This document shows positions 7,794-16,811 of a stretch of DNA of 64,000 nt, piece by piece (position 1 is the stretch's first letter; each line of letters begins with the position of its first letter). The stretch is from Halobacillus massiliensis (GTDB lineage Bacteria; Bacillota; Bacilli; Bacillales; Halobacillaceae). The notes below the pieces were generated by a model that worked only from the letters and a program-made list of their open reading frames with translations, was not told the DNA's origin and did not search any database. The translations under genes were made by a program, and so were the position numbers. The stretch covers positions 3,367,676 through 3,431,675 of the forward strand of contig NZ_LT800499.1 of NCBI RefSeq assembly GCF_900166625.1. The letters run 5' to 3'.

Positions 7794-8324
7794 ATGAACG
7801 TAATCAGTTTTTCTTTTATTTTCTTTCTACTTTTTCTAGTAGCTGTGCTGCTATTGGACTCTATGAAGAACGGAATTACTCCGACTCCTTCCACTCATGT
7901 AGAGAGGGATGCAGCTTTGAAATTGGCAGACCCTCTTATGCCTAAAAGAATTGCAGACTTAGGAGCTGGCTTTGGCACCATGGCTTTTTCATTTGCCCGC
8001 CGTTTTCCTGATTCCAATGTCACAGCTTATGAGACAGCTTATATTCCGTGGTGTTTCTTGCAATTGAGAAGACTATTACAACCAAGACCTAACTTAAATA
8101 TTAAACGACAGAATTTCATGAATGAAAATCTTAGTCAATATGATCTAGTGTTCACTTATCTATATCCTAAAGCAATGGACCGGCTTGAGGAAAAGCTGGA
8201 CCCTAACACTACTCATGTTTTATCCAATTGCTTCGCTCTCTCAAACTGGAAGCCTTCTTTAATTTGGCCGGTGGCATCCAAAGTATCTTACAGCTCTATT
8301 TATTTGTATAGGAAGAAGGAATAA
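7794..8324 (+). CDS. Membrane-anchored class I SAM-dependent methyltransferase-like protein
   Basis: A 176-residue protein that starts with one hydrophobic helix (about residues 4-22, rich in Phe and Leu), followed by a Rossmann-type methyltransferase core. Motif I is IADLGAGFGTMAFSFARRFP (near 55-74), and an acidic residue at the end of the next strand (AYE) would bind the ribose of SAM. The domain is short and lacks a clear substrate region, so activity is uncertain. AGAGGTG lies just before ATG 7794. Its target is unknown; small N-anchored methyltransferases of this kind recur in bacilli without known function. Confidence 0.72.
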   Translation: MNVISFSFIFFLLFLVAVLLLDSMKNGITPTPSTHVERDAALKLADPLMPKRIADLGAGFGTMAFSFARRFPDSNVTAYETAYIPWCFLQLRRLLQPRPNLNIKRQNFMNENLSQYDLVFTYLYPKAMDRLEEKLDPNTTHVLSNCFALSNWKPSLIWPVASKVSYSSIYLYRKKE

Positions 8325-8467
8325 ATTCAAACGAAGATTTTTCACCCGCAGAACCCTGTGATTAAACTTTAAACTACGTGACATGTAGAAAAAGGAATCA
8401 TTCCTCTTATTTCTTCTGCAATTATCATACGCCCAGGCTTTAAATTACAAAAAAGGCTTGTTCTCTA

Positions 8468-8496
8468 TTGCTTTCTTCCATACACTTCGCTATAAT
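8468..8496 (+). promoter_or_regulatory. Sigma-A promoter of the T-box-argS operon
   Basis: TTGCTT (8468-8473), a 17-nt spacer and a perfect TATAAT (8491-8496). The expected start near 8503 fits the beginning of the T-box leader. Confidence 0.7.
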
Positions 8497-8502
8497 TACT
8501 TT

Positions 8503-8751
8503 TAATATTCAAATTCATTGAGAAAGAGAGTAGCTTATTCATTTCCTTCAAGCGAATCAGGGACGGTGAAAGCCTGATAGGATAAATAAGTGAACCGGAC
8601 TTTCGAGAAGCCTTTTTGAACGGATCGAGTAGAAAAGGCCGGGGACCTCCCCGTTATTCAAGGTTTGAGCGGCTATTTTACATATAGCTATAAGAGTGGC
8701 ACCGCGGACTAATCCCCCGTCTCTTCCTAATAAGAGACGGGGGATTTTTTT
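8503..8751 (+). promoter_or_regulatory. Arginine-specific T-box riboswitch (tRNA-Arg sensing leader)
   Basis: The conserved T-box core AGAGTGGCACCGCGG lies at 8691-8705. It is followed by a 14-bp terminator stem ATCCCCCGTCTCTT/AAGAGACGGGGGAT (8712-8745) and a T run. Stem I carries the GGTGAAAG distal loop element (about 8563-8570) and the specifier context GAAC-CGG-A, with CGG (Arg) at 8596-8598. This agrees with the downstream gene being arginyl-tRNA synthetase. The TGGC bulge would pair with the uncharged 3' end of a tRNA with discriminator G. Uncharged tRNA-Arg should stabilise the antiterminator and switch on argS and the next gene. Confidence 0.93.
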
Positions 8752-8779
8752 ATGGATTATTAATAAGGAGGAAACAGAA

Positions 8780-10456
8780 ATGGAAAAACATATATTTGCC
8801 ATGCAAATCTCCCATCTGTTAGGAGAGGAATTTTCAAGAGACTGGGTTTATTCACAAATTGAAACACCGAAACAGGAAAAACTCGGCGATCTTGCTTTTC
8901 CGTGCTTTAAACTGGCTGCAAGTTTTCGTAAATCTCCACATAAAATTGCTGAAGAGCTGGCTCCACAGCTGAAACACGATCTCTTTACTTCCGTTGCAGC
9001 TACAAAAGGTTATCTGAATATTTTCCTGAACCAGAATTTTATTGCTGAACATACCCTCAAACAGATTCTTTCTGGAGACTATGGAAAACATGAATTCGGT
9101 AAAAATCAAACGATTGTGATAGATTTATCTGCTCCTAATATTGCAAAGCCCTTCTCGATGGGCCATCTGCGTTCAACAATTATAGGGAACTCATTAGCTA
9201 AAATTGGAGAATCCTGCGGCTATCAAACAGTGAAAATCAATTATATCGGGGACTATGGCACCCAATTCGGCAAATTGCTGGCTGCTTATCAAAAATGGGG
9301 CAATGAAAAAACGGTCCGTGAGAGTCCGATAGCCGAACTGAATAAATTATACGTAAAATTCCATGAAGAAGCGAAATCCACTCCGTCTCTTAATGATGAA
9401 GGTCGAAAGTGGTTTAAGCGTCTTGAACAAAATGATCCAAAAGCGCTTGAGCTTTGGAAGTGGTTTAAAGATGCGTCTCTTTATGAATTTAACAAAGTAT
9501 ATGATCTGCTCGGCGTACAATTCGACCTCCTCCGCGGCGAAGCTTATTATAATGATAAAATGGAAACAGTAGTCACACTTTTAAAGGAAAAAGAGCTGTT
9601 ACAAGAATCTGATGGAGCCCAGGTTGTCCGCCTGGATGATCAAGCTCTTCCCCCCTGTCTTATTAAAAAGAGCGATGATACAACCACTTATGCAACACGT
9701 GATCTGACAGCCGCGATTGACCGTTACGAAAGCTTTTCTTTTACAGAGTCTTTGTACGTTGTCGGTCATGAACAGTCTCTTCATTTTAATCAGATCACTC
9801 ATGTACTTAAAAAACTTCATTTTCCATGGGCCAGCCATATGAAACATATAGCCTTTGGCATGATGCTTCAGGATGGCAAGAAAATGTCTACACGACGTGG
9901 TAAGACGGTCCTTCTGGAAAAAGTCCTGCATGAAGCTATTCAGCTGGCAAAGGAAAATATTGAAGAAAAAAACCCGGCATTACCTAATAAGGACAAAGTG
10001 GCTCAGCAGGTCGGTGTAGGTGCTGTTATCTTTCACGACCTTAAACATGACCGTCAAAACGATGTGGAGTTTTCCCTGCAAGACATGCTGACCTTTGAAG
10101 GCCATACAGCTCCATACCTGCAGTATTCCTATTGTCGTGCCAAATCTTTATTATTAAAAGGTGGATTTGACCTAAAAGAAGCTTCTCCTTCTCTGATCGT
10201 TGATGGAGAATGGCCGCTTATTAAACAGCTTCGCGCCTTCCCGGAAGTTGTAAAGTCAGCATGGCAAGACTACGATCCGAGCAAAATAGCAAGATATTTA
10301 TTAGATCTTGCTAAATCTTTTAATCAGTATTATACAACGACTAAAATCCTGCAGGGAGAACAGATGAAAAACCGTTTAACTCTTGTCTACAGTTTCTCCT
10401 ATGTAATAGAAGAGGGTCTTTCACTGCTTGGTATTCAGTCTCCGGAAGCCATGTAA
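8780..10456 (+). CDS. argS: Arginyl-tRNA synthetase (divergent, T-box-controlled)
   Basis: A 558-residue class I synthetase that charges tRNA-Arg. It has an N-terminal additional domain (about 1-110, recognises the tRNA D-loop), the HIGH-type signature APNIAKPFSMGHLRS (HIGH-equivalent near 125-129), the central YIGDYGTQFGKL stretch, a GKKMSTRRGKTV loop replacing KMSKS, and the C-terminal DALR anticodon-binding helices. The start ATG 8780 follows AAGGAGGAAA. The sequence differs clearly from the housekeeping B. subtilis ArgS as I remember it, and bacilli such as B. cereus carry two arginyl-tRNA synthetases. I infer that this is the second, arginine-starvation-induced copy. Confidence 0.93.
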   Translation: MEKHIFAMQISHLLGEEFSRDWVYSQIETPKQEKLGDLAFPCFKLAASFRKSPHKIAEELAPQLKHDLFTSVAATKGYLNIFLNQNFIAEHTLKQILSGDYGKHEFGKNQTIVIDLSAPNIAKPFSMGHLRSTIIGNSLAKIGESCGYQTVKINYIGDYGTQFGKLLAAYQKWGNEKTVRESPIAELNKLYVKFHEEAKSTPSLNDEGRKWFKRLEQNDPKALELWKWFKDASLYEFNKVYDLLGVQFDLLRGEAYYNDKMETVVTLLKEKELLQESDGAQVVRLDDQALPPCLIKKSDDTTTYATRDLTAAIDRYESFSFTESLYVVGHEQSLHFNQITHVLKKLHFPWASHMKHIAFGMMLQDGKKMSTRRGKTVLLEKVLHEAIQLAKENIEEKNPALPNKDKVAQQVGVGAVIFHDLKHDRQNDVEFSLQDMLTFEGHTAPYLQYSYCRAKSLLLKGGFDLKEASPSLIVDGEWPLIKQLRAFPEVVKSAWQDYDPSKIARYLLDLAKSFNQYYTTTKILQGEQMKNRLTLVYSFSYVIEEGLSLLGIQSPEAM

Positions 10457-10470
10457 AAGGAGAGAATTTG

Positions 10471-11007
10471 ATGATAGAACTGCCTATGTTTAACAAGAAG
10501 CTTGTTACAATAGGAATTGACGGCTGCGGAGGTGCAGGAAAAAGCACCCTTGCAGAAAAAATTGCCCGCATGTACCCCACTTCTACGATTGTTCATATGG
10601 ACGACTTTTATCTTCCATTATGTGAAAGGAAAGTCATTCATGAAGTTGGTGGAAACTTTGATTATCAACGTGTGATTCATCAGGTGATTAAACCGCTTAT
10701 AGACGGAAAAGAAAGCAGTTATCAGCGCTATGACTGGGATCTTGACGAGATGGCGGAGTGGCACACGGTTGAGCCCAATGGTTGTGTCATTATCGAAGGA
10801 TGCTACAGCACGAGAAATGAAATGCGAGACTATTATGATTACACGATTTGGGTGGAAACCCCTGAAGCTGTAAGGTTAAAACGCGGTTTGGAAAGAGACG
10901 GAAATTCAGCGCTGCCGTTCTGGCAGGAATGGATGGCGGAAGAAAACCAATATATTAAAGAACAGCAGCCGCGTGAGAAAGTGGATCATATAGTGAGCGG
11001 TATTTAA
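10471..11007 (+). CDS. Uridine kinase-like P-loop kinase
   Basis: A 178-residue P-loop protein. The Walker A motif is GIDGCGGAGKSTLA near residues 15-28, and HMDDFYLP near residue 46 is the uridine/phosphoribulokinase-type Walker B and base-binding segment; RYDWD and EGCYS follow in the expected order. It probably phosphorylates a nucleoside or another small hydroxyl substrate, but the short C-terminal lid region prevents naming it. I chose ATG 10471 with AAAAGGAGAG upstream over the adjoining TTG 10468. It starts 14 nt after argS and so is cotranscribed under the arginine T-box, an unexpected pairing. Confidence 0.78.
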   Translation: MIELPMFNKKLVTIGIDGCGGAGKSTLAEKIARMYPTSTIVHMDDFYLPLCERKVIHEVGGNFDYQRVIHQVIKPLIDGKESSYQRYDWDLDEMAEWHTVEPNGCVIIEGCYSTRNEMRDYYDYTIWVETPEAVRLKRGLERDGNSALPFWQEWMAEENQYIKEQQPREKVDHIVSGI

Positions 11008-11090
11008 AATATTTCCAAGCAAAAAGACCCTAAGATCACGATCTTTCCTATATAATGGCTCTTGGGAATACTTATAAAAGGAGAGACCTT

Positions 11091-12560
11091 ATGGAGGGAA
11101 CTGAGAATCACGAGAAATATGAATTTTTAGCAGATGATCCTAACTTTAAAGTTAAACCAGTCATGGCTTCTTTAATCATTGGTGCCTTCTTCGCTATTTT
11201 AAATGAAACATTATTAAATATTGCTCTTACCACCTTAATGGGAGAGTTTAATATTCAAGCTCCCACTGTGCAGTGGATGGTCACAGGATTTATGCTGATT
11301 ATGGGAATTCTCATCCCTGTTTCGGCTTTTCTGCTTCAAACGTTTACTACACGAAAAATGTTTATGGGCACGATGGCGATCTTCACGGCCGGAACCGTAA
11401 TTTGTGCCATTGCCCCTAGTTTCGCAATTCTGCTTACCGGCCGGCTCATTCAGGCAATTGGTACAGGGCTGCTTATGCCGATTATCTTTAATACCTTCTT
11501 ATTGATTTTCCCACCGAGGAGGCGCGGTGCCGTCATGGGAATGGTTGGGTTGGTCATTATGTTTGCACCCGCTATCGGACCGACTCTTTCTGGAATTATT
11601 GTAGAGCATTTAGGCTGGCGGTACTTATTTATTACCGTAATTCCTTTTGCCCTGTTCTCCATCGCTTTTGGATATAAATATCTTTTAAACGTCGGGGAAG
11701 TAACAAAACCTAAAATTGATATCTTATCTTTAATATTATCTACTTTTGGATTTGGTGGTATTGTATTAGGTTTCAGCCTGGCTGGAAAAGGAGGATCAGG
11801 GTTCCTTGCACAGGAAGTCATTCTCTTAATTGTAATAGGCACAGTCTCATTAGTTATTTTTACAATTAGACAGCTGAGGATCGATGAACCGCTTCTAGAT
11901 GTCAGAGTATTTAAATACCCGATGTACTCCGCTGCACTCATTATGTTTATTATTGTTATGATGTCGATGTTTTCTTCAGAAATAATTTTGCCGATGTTTA
12001 TGCAGGGGCCCCTTCAGTTAACACCAGCAACTGCCGGACTTATTCTCTTGCCCGGCGCTCTTTTAAACGGTCTGCTATCACCTGTAATGGGTAAGCTTTT
12101 CGATAAGTTCGGTCCCCGGACATTGATTATACCCGCATCATTTGTTCTAACCGCCACGATGTTTTCTTTAAGCCGGGTAAGCGAAAATACGTCAGTGTAT
12201 GTGATTGTAATCAGTTATATATTATTAATGATCTCTGTATCGGCTATTATGATGCCTGCCCAGACAAACGGTCTAAACCAGCTGCCTAAGCGCCTTTATC
12301 CTCATGGAACTGCGATTATGAACACGCTTCAGCCTGTATCCGGAGCCATCGGGGTTTCCGTGTTTATCAGTATTCTGACAACCCGGCAGCAAAGTGTCCT
12401 TCAGGAGATGGAAAACCCCTCTGCCGCTGCAGCTGTAAACCAGGCGACCACTGCCGGAGTCGAGCTCGTTTATTTTGTAGCTTTTGGGATTGCCTTGCTT
12501 GGATTTATTTTATCGCTTTTTATTAAGAGAGCGAAACCGATCGACATGCAGGAAACCTAG
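11091..12560 (+). CDS. MFS drug:proton antiporter, DHA2 (EmrB/QacA) family
   Basis: A 489-residue membrane protein with about 14 predicted helices, typical of the 14-TM DHA2 exporters. Motif A is partly kept (FLLQTFTTRKMF near residue 85), motif C-like glycine/proline-rich stretches follow (MGMVGLVIMFAPAIGPTLSG), and the loop GKLFDKFGPR marks the second half. Such proteins export amphipathic drugs or lincosamides using the proton gradient; B. subtilis LmrB and MdtP are relatives. The start at ATG 11091 is set by AAAGGAGAG. A TATAAT box lies at 11051-11056 without a good -35. A small membrane protein follows in the same operon. Confidence 0.9.
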   Translation: MEGTENHEKYEFLADDPNFKVKPVMASLIIGAFFAILNETLLNIALTTLMGEFNIQAPTVQWMVTGFMLIMGILIPVSAFLLQTFTTRKMFMGTMAIFTAGTVICAIAPSFAILLTGRLIQAIGTGLLMPIIFNTFLLIFPPRRRGAVMGMVGLVIMFAPAIGPTLSGIIVEHLGWRYLFITVIPFALFSIAFGYKYLLNVGEVTKPKIDILSLILSTFGFGGIVLGFSLAGKGGSGFLAQEVILLIVIGTVSLVIFTIRQLRIDEPLLDVRVFKYPMYSAALIMFIIVMMSMFSSEIILPMFMQGPLQLTPATAGLILLPGALLNGLLSPVMGKLFDKFGPRTLIIPASFVLTATMFSLSRVSENTSVYVIVISYILLMISVSAIMMPAQTNGLNQLPKRLYPHGTAIMNTLQPVSGAIGVSVFISILTTRQQSVLQEMENPSAAAAVNQATTAGVELVYFVAFGIALLGFILSLFIKRAKPIDMQET

Positions 12561-12585
12561 GATTTTATGAGAGGAGAATTTAAAG

Positions 12586-12822
12586 ATGTATCCTATCTAT
12601 TATGCCGTAGCTATCATTGTCTGCATTATTGCTTTTGTGGGGACGATTAAAGTAGCAAAAGAATTAACAGCTAAAGAGAAGGAACAAGATACGGAAGAAG
12701 CTGAGTTAAACAGCTTAAAAGAAGAAAAAACCGGTACAGACTCCAGCATTCGAAGACTTACGATTATGTATGCCGTTACATTCGTCATCACCATCCTGTT
12801 AGTTTGGATTTTCATATTCTAA
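12586..12822 (+). CDS. Small two-helix membrane protein next to the MFS exporter
   Basis: A 78-residue protein of unknown function. It has one helix at residues 4-22, a highly charged Glu/Lys loop (about 24-55) and a second helix at 58-76. AGAGGAGAA lies upstream of ATG 12586, 25 nt after the exporter stop, and a terminator follows, so the two genes form one transcription unit. It may be an accessory subunit of the exporter; the sequence shows no known motif. Confidence 0.7.
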   Translation: MYPIYYAVAIIVCIIAFVGTIKVAKELTAKEKEQDTEEAELNSLKEEKTGTDSSIRRLTIMYAVTFVITILLVWIFIF

Positions 12823-12836
12823 ATTACGGTCATTTG

Positions 12837-12867
12837 AGGCTGTCGGGAAATCTCGACAGCCTTTTTT
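12837..12867 (+). terminator. Terminator of the exporter operon
   Basis: Stem GGCTGTCG/CGACAGCC with a short GGAAATCT loop and six T. Confidence 0.9.
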
Positions 12868-12995
12868 CTATGGACTATGATAATCTAAAAATCCGCTCTA
12901 AAAATTTTTTTAGAGCCTGCTATCTTTTTTTATTATGAAACACGCACATACTAAAACGTGAATACGATAATAAAAAAGTGGAGAGAGGCGTAAAT

Positions 12996-13517
12996 ATGGA
13001 TTCCATATCCTTTCAAAATATTACTGAGTCCCACATGACGTTTGAGGATGTATTCACCCATATTATAAATTTTATGAAAGAAGACCCCATAGCCAATTAC
13101 CGATTAATGCTCGGTACAGATTCCCAGGTGCATTTTGATCATACATTATTTATTACCGGAATCGTCATTCACAGAGTAGGAAAAGGAGCATGGGCATGCA
13201 TTAGAAAAGTGAAAATCCCCCGGTGTATGGACACTTTGCACGAAAGAATTTCATATGAAACAACACTGACAGAGGAAGTAGCCTGCTTATTTACGAAGGA
13301 AAGAATCGACCAGATGATTGATATTATCCTCCCTCATATATATAAGGACGCCACGTTTACAATGGAAGGACATATAGATATTGGTGCGGGCGATAGAAAT
13401 CGTACTCGAGTCTATGTCAATGAGATGATCGCCAGAATCGAATCTCTCGGGTTTGAACCAAAAATCAAACCGGATTCCATCGCGGCCAGCTGCTATGCGA
13501 ATAAATATACAAAATAA
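12996..13517 (+). CDS. ykuK: YkuK family RNase H-like protein (DUF458)
   Basis: A 173-residue cytoplasmic protein matching the length of B. subtilis YkuK. The YRLMLGTDSQVHFDHTLFITGIVIH segment (near residue 40) has the first acidic residue and strand arrangement of an RNase H-like fold, and EGHIDIGAGDRNRTR supplies a second acidic strand. The family is described as RNase H-like with unknown substrate. ATG 12996 is preferred over GTG 12978 because of the length match and the GGAGAGAGG ribosome site. It is convergent with eutH, with the two stop codons 3 nt apart. Confidence 0.88.
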   Translation: MDSISFQNITESHMTFEDVFTHIINFMKEDPIANYRLMLGTDSQVHFDHTLFITGIVIHRVGKGAWACIRKVKIPRCMDTLHERISYETTLTEEVACLFTKERIDQMIDIILPHIYKDATFTMEGHIDIGAGDRNRTRVYVNEMIARIESLGFEPKIKPDSIAASCYANKYTK

Positions 13518-13520
13518 AAC

Positions 13521-14603
13521 CTATTCATTCTCAGGAGGAGTTGTGAAAAAGGCAATCAATACAGCCAGAAGCCCCGCTGTCAGTTTGCCTGCCATCACAG
13601 CGGCCATAACGTCTTTTTCCACTCCCGCAACAAAGCCGATATGACTTCCAAAGACAAACGCACCGCTCACAGCAAAAGCTGAATTTATCACTTTTCCTTT
13701 TGGATTCATGTCCTTCATGACGGCGAACATAGGAAGGTGGTGAGCTAAGGACGCAATTATACCTGTTAAAGCCGTTGAATTAATATGTAACTTTTTCCCC
13801 GCCCGAACCCAAAGGTTTTTTCCTGCCCGATTAATAAACGTAACAAGTGGATAAGCCCCCGCCAGGGTTATAGTTATACTCCCTACAATTTGAATCCCAT
13901 CATTTAAAGGAGCAAGACCCGCAATCACCGTAAATCCGGTTAGTGTTTGAACAATAATTGCAGCTAACCCAAGAATAATCACCCATTCTACGCCCCTCCC
14001 AAATAACGCAAACAAGCGGGTAGTGATCTTGGTGAATTTCCATAGCCCAATTCCAATAAGAACGGCTAATCCTACTGTTGGAACTAAATTTTTCACCATC
14101 CAAAAAAACTCATATCCTGCGATTGCCCCGCCTGCTAAACAGCCTAAAGGTACCGTAACGATCCCGATCAATATTCCCCGGGAAAAATAAGGATGATCAC
14201 TTTTTTCAATAATCGTCAGGGCTACAGGGATTGTAAACACAATCGTAGGTCCCATCATTGTTCCGAGAAATGCCCAAGAAAAAACCGCCGCCTGCTCAGA
14301 TTCTGCGAGAGACTCTGCAAGCGGATAAGCTCCCATATCGATGGCAAGAATCATCGACACAAACATGGCAGGATCGGCCCCAATCCAATTGTACAAAGGG
14401 ACGATTAACGGGGCCAGACGGCTTGAAAGTACCGGAGCGAGAGAAATAATCCCTACCATTGCCAGTGCCAGAGGTCCCATCATCATAAATGCTTCGTGGA
14501 ACCTGTCGCCAAGCCCCAAACGATTATGTAGAAAGGCATAGTCCACCGCTCCAGCCGCCATAAAAATAGTAATAATAATTAATATTGCATCATTCAGCCA
14601 CAC
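13521..14603 (-). CDS. eutH: Ethanolamine transporter EutH
   Basis: A 360-residue membrane protein with about 10 helices. The sequence runs through GDRFHEAFMMMGPLALAMVGIISLAPVL, IDMGAYPLAESLA and HHLPMFAVMKDMNPKGKV, which are hallmarks of EutH, the ethanolamine carrier of eut operons. I moved the start to GTG 14603: it has AAAGGTGG at 8 nt and gives VWLNDAIL, matching the MWINEII start I recall for EutH; GTG 14615 lacks a spaced ribosome site. No ethanolamine ammonia-lyase, shell protein or eut regulator is nearby, so it stands alone. It may import ethanolamine as a lipid precursor or nitrogen source, or serve another cation. Confidence 0.88.
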   Translation of the reverse strand: MWLNDAILIIITIFMAAGAVDYAFLHNRLGLGDRFHEAFMMMGPLALAMVGIISLAPVLSSRLAPLIVPLYNWIGADPAMFVSMILAIDMGAYPLAESLAESEQAAVFSWAFLGTMMGPTIVFTIPVALTIIEKSDHPYFSRGILIGIVTVPLGCLAGGAIAGYEFFWMVKNLVPTVGLAVLIGIGLWKFTKITTRLFALFGRGVEWVIILGLAAIIVQTLTGFTVIAGLAPLNDGIQIVGSITITLAGAYPLVTFINRAGKNLWVRAGKKLHINSTALTGIIASLAHHLPMFAVMKDMNPKGKVINSAFAVSGAFVFGSHIGFVAGVEKDVMAAVMAGKLTAGLLAVLIAFFTTPPENE

Positions 14604-14679
14604 ACCGTTCCCCACCTTTTTCTTCTCTGCTGCTTCATTTTATTGTAAATTAAGAGTAACAAAAAAGGAGGGAAAATCG

Positions 14680-15189
14680 TTGGTTCAATTAGAAAAATTC
14701 ACAGAAAAAGATGAACAGCAGCTGATCAGCTGGATAACAAGTTCAAGTCTCCTTGTACAGTGGGCGGGATCTTCCTTTATCTTCCCCCTCACAGCCAAAC
14801 AGCTGAAGTCATATAGAGAGATGGATAATATCCACATATACAAAGCAGTAGATGAAGGAAAAACCGTTGGCCATGCCGCCTTAAAAAACATTGATCTTAT
14901 CAACCGCTCCGCCCGCATTGGTCATGTTTTTATCCAGGAAGCATCACGCGGAAAAGGCATCGGTATAAAAATGATTGATAAGCTGCTTGATATTGCATTT
15001 AATGAGCTGAAATTACATAAAGTAAGTCTTGGTGTATTTGATTTTAATGAACCAGCCATTCATATTTATAAAAAGGCCGGTTTTCAAGTCGATGGCTGTC
15101 TCCGTGACCATAGACGGGTAAATAACAACTATTGGAGCTTGTGGGAAATGAGCATTTTGGAACATGAATGGAATGCAAACAATTTGTGA
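14680..15189 (+). CDS. GNAT family N-acetyltransferase
   Basis: A 169-residue acetyltransferase of the RimJ/RimL-like type. The acetyl-CoA loop is EASRGKGIGIKMIDKLL near residues 87-103 (R/QxxGxG/A pattern), followed by LHKVSLGVFDFNEPAIHIYKKAGF, the usual asparagine and tyrosine-bearing C-terminal half. The acceptor is unknown. Translation begins at TTG 14680, with a strong AAAGGAGGG ribosome site 7 nt upstream and no ATG in a better position. It stands alone and divergent from eutH. Confidence 0.85.
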   Translation: MVQLEKFTEKDEQQLISWITSSSLLVQWAGSSFIFPLTAKQLKSYREMDNIHIYKAVDEGKTVGHAALKNIDLINRSARIGHVFIQEASRGKGIGIKMIDKLLDIAFNELKLHKVSLGVFDFNEPAIHIYKKAGFQVDGCLRDHRRVNNNYWSLWEMSILEHEWNANNL

Positions 15190-15268
15190 ATTTCTTCTTA
15201 TCTGTATAATGTTGGTTATTTTTTTGCTACGATTATATTTCATAGGTTAAATGAAGGGAAAGGTGAAT

Positions 15269-16258
15269 ATGAAGAAAAAGAGAATCTTGGCCATAGGAAT
15301 TGCCGCCGGATTATTAATCATCGGCATTCTGACTCAAAGTTTAGGATTTTTAATGTCCGATACTTTTAATAACTCAAGAAATATGTTCAACGAAGATGAT
15401 GCCCCTTCTGAGAAAGTAGTTGAGAGAGGATCTGACTCCAATCGAATTGCCCGGCTTACTGTAGACGGAACGATTGTTTCAGGTCAGGGATCAAATCCCT
15501 TTTCAGGAGAAGGATATAATCATGAGCTGTTCATGAAACAGCTTGAGACCATTAAAGAAGATAATACAGTAAAAGGCGTCCTTTTATATGTTAACTCTCC
15601 AGGTGGAGGAGTTTTCGAAAGTGCCGAAATTCATGATAAACTGCTTGAATTAAAAGAAGAAGGCAAGAATCTTTATGTGTCAATGGGCGGCATGGCCGCA
15701 TCTGGAGGATATTACATATCTGCTCCGGCTGATCAGATTTTCGCTTCCAATGAAACCTTTACCGGATCACTTGGTGTTATCATGCAAAGCATCAATTATG
15801 AGGAGCTCGCCAATGAGTATGGAGTTAAATTCAATACCATTAAGAGCGGTGAATTCAAAGACATTATGAGCCCGACGAAAGAAATGACAGAAGGTGACCG
15901 GGAAATCCTCCAGACCCTCGTGGATGAGTCTTATCAAGGCTTCGTTAATGTCATTAGCGAAGGCCGCGACATGCCTGAAGATGAAGTCAGAGAATTGGCA
16001 GACGGCCGGATTTATTCAGGGCAGCAGGCCGTTGAGAATGGCTTAGTGGACCAGATCGGGTTTGAAGAAGATGCCTTAAACGCCTTAAAAGAAGAACTTG
16101 GCGGAAACCCGCAAGTCTTCGAATATTCTAAAACTGAAAACTTCTTCGGTGTTCCAATCAGTGTAGAAAGCTTTTTACCAAATAATGAAATTAAATGGAT
16201 CAACGAAATGATTGATAAACGCCAGGGACCACGCATGATGTACATGTATACCGAGTAA
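15269..16258 (+). CDS. sppA: Signal peptide peptidase SppA
   Basis: A 329-residue membrane serine protease with an N-terminal helix (about 5-28) and an extracytoplasmic protease domain. The catalytic dyad is Ser145 in MAASGGYYIS and Lys192 in TIKSGEFKD, spaced as in B. subtilis SppA; NSPGGG forms the oxyanion strand. It degrades signal peptides left in the membrane and confers resistance to some lantibiotics in B. subtilis. ATG 15269 is chosen over 15251 because the lysine-rich start then directly precedes the helix. It forms an operon with the RDD gene 13 nt downstream, as in B. subtilis (sppA-yteJ). Confidence 0.93.
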   Translation: MKKKRILAIGIAAGLLIIGILTQSLGFLMSDTFNNSRNMFNEDDAPSEKVVERGSDSNRIARLTVDGTIVSGQGSNPFSGEGYNHELFMKQLETIKEDNTVKGVLLYVNSPGGGVFESAEIHDKLLELKEEGKNLYVSMGGMAASGGYYISAPADQIFASNETFTGSLGVIMQSINYEELANEYGVKFNTIKSGEFKDIMSPTKEMTEGDREILQTLVDESYQGFVNVISEGRDMPEDEVRELADGRIYSGQQAVENGLVDQIGFEEDALNALKEELGGNPQVFEYSKTENFFGVPISVESFLPNNEIKWINEMIDKRQGPRMMYMYTE

Positions 16259-16271
16259 AGGAGGAGACGAA

Positions 16272-16802
16272 ATGGAAACCGTAGAACCAAATCACCACTC
16301 ACTAAACCAGACGATTACGGAAAACCTAAAAGAATTTCAAAACGTGATCTACGCCGGATTCGCTCCTCGCTTCTTTGCTTATATTATTGATCTGATCGTC
16401 ATTTGGAGCCTGAATTCCATTATTACAAGACCGCTTCTAAGATTGACCAATCTCACAGAAGCCAAACTATGGATTGAATTATTCAGTGCATCAAACCTCG
16501 CACAATCACTGGTATTCTTTTTATACTTTGCATTAATGACATGGTTTTTCCGTGCCACACTAGGAAAGATGATCTTCGGCCTTTCCGTCGAACCGCTTAA
16601 AGGTGTAACCCTTACTAAAGGCCAGATCATTTTCAGGGAAGTCATCGGCCGATACATCAGCATGGCTGCATTTGGGCTTCCTTACCTTGTTGTCATTTTC
16701 ACAAAAAAACATCAAGGTCTCCATGATATGTTCGCAGATACTGCTGTTATTAAAGATAAAATGAAGAAATTGAAACACGATTTGAAGTCTTCATTAAGTT
16801 AG
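16272..16802 (+). CDS. yteJ: RDD family membrane protein (YteJ-like)
   Basis: A 176-residue protein with three to four helices. The defining RDD features are present: GFAPRFFAYIIDLIVIW (Arg and Asp in the first helix) near residues 33-50, LGKMIFGLSV at about 98-108, and the terminal LHDMFADTAVI. Several RDD proteins act as small transporters or membrane modulators. Its place directly after sppA, sharing a terminator, repeats the B. subtilis order, where YteJ is thought to assist SppA. AAGGAGGAGA precedes the ATG. Confidence 0.85.
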   Translation: METVEPNHHSLNQTITENLKEFQNVIYAGFAPRFFAYIIDLIVIWSLNSIITRPLLRLTNLTEAKLWIELFSASNLAQSLVFFLYFALMTWFFRATLGKMIFGLSVEPLKGVTLTKGQIIFREVIGRYISMAAFGLPYLVVIFTKKHQGLHDMFADTAVIKDKMKKLKHDLKSSLS

Positions 16803-16811
16803 ATTTGATGG

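Noticed and set aside
11450-11941. 163-codon minus-strand frame
   Set aside because: Lies entirely antisense inside the DHA2 exporter gene; no ribosome site and no recognisable protein features.
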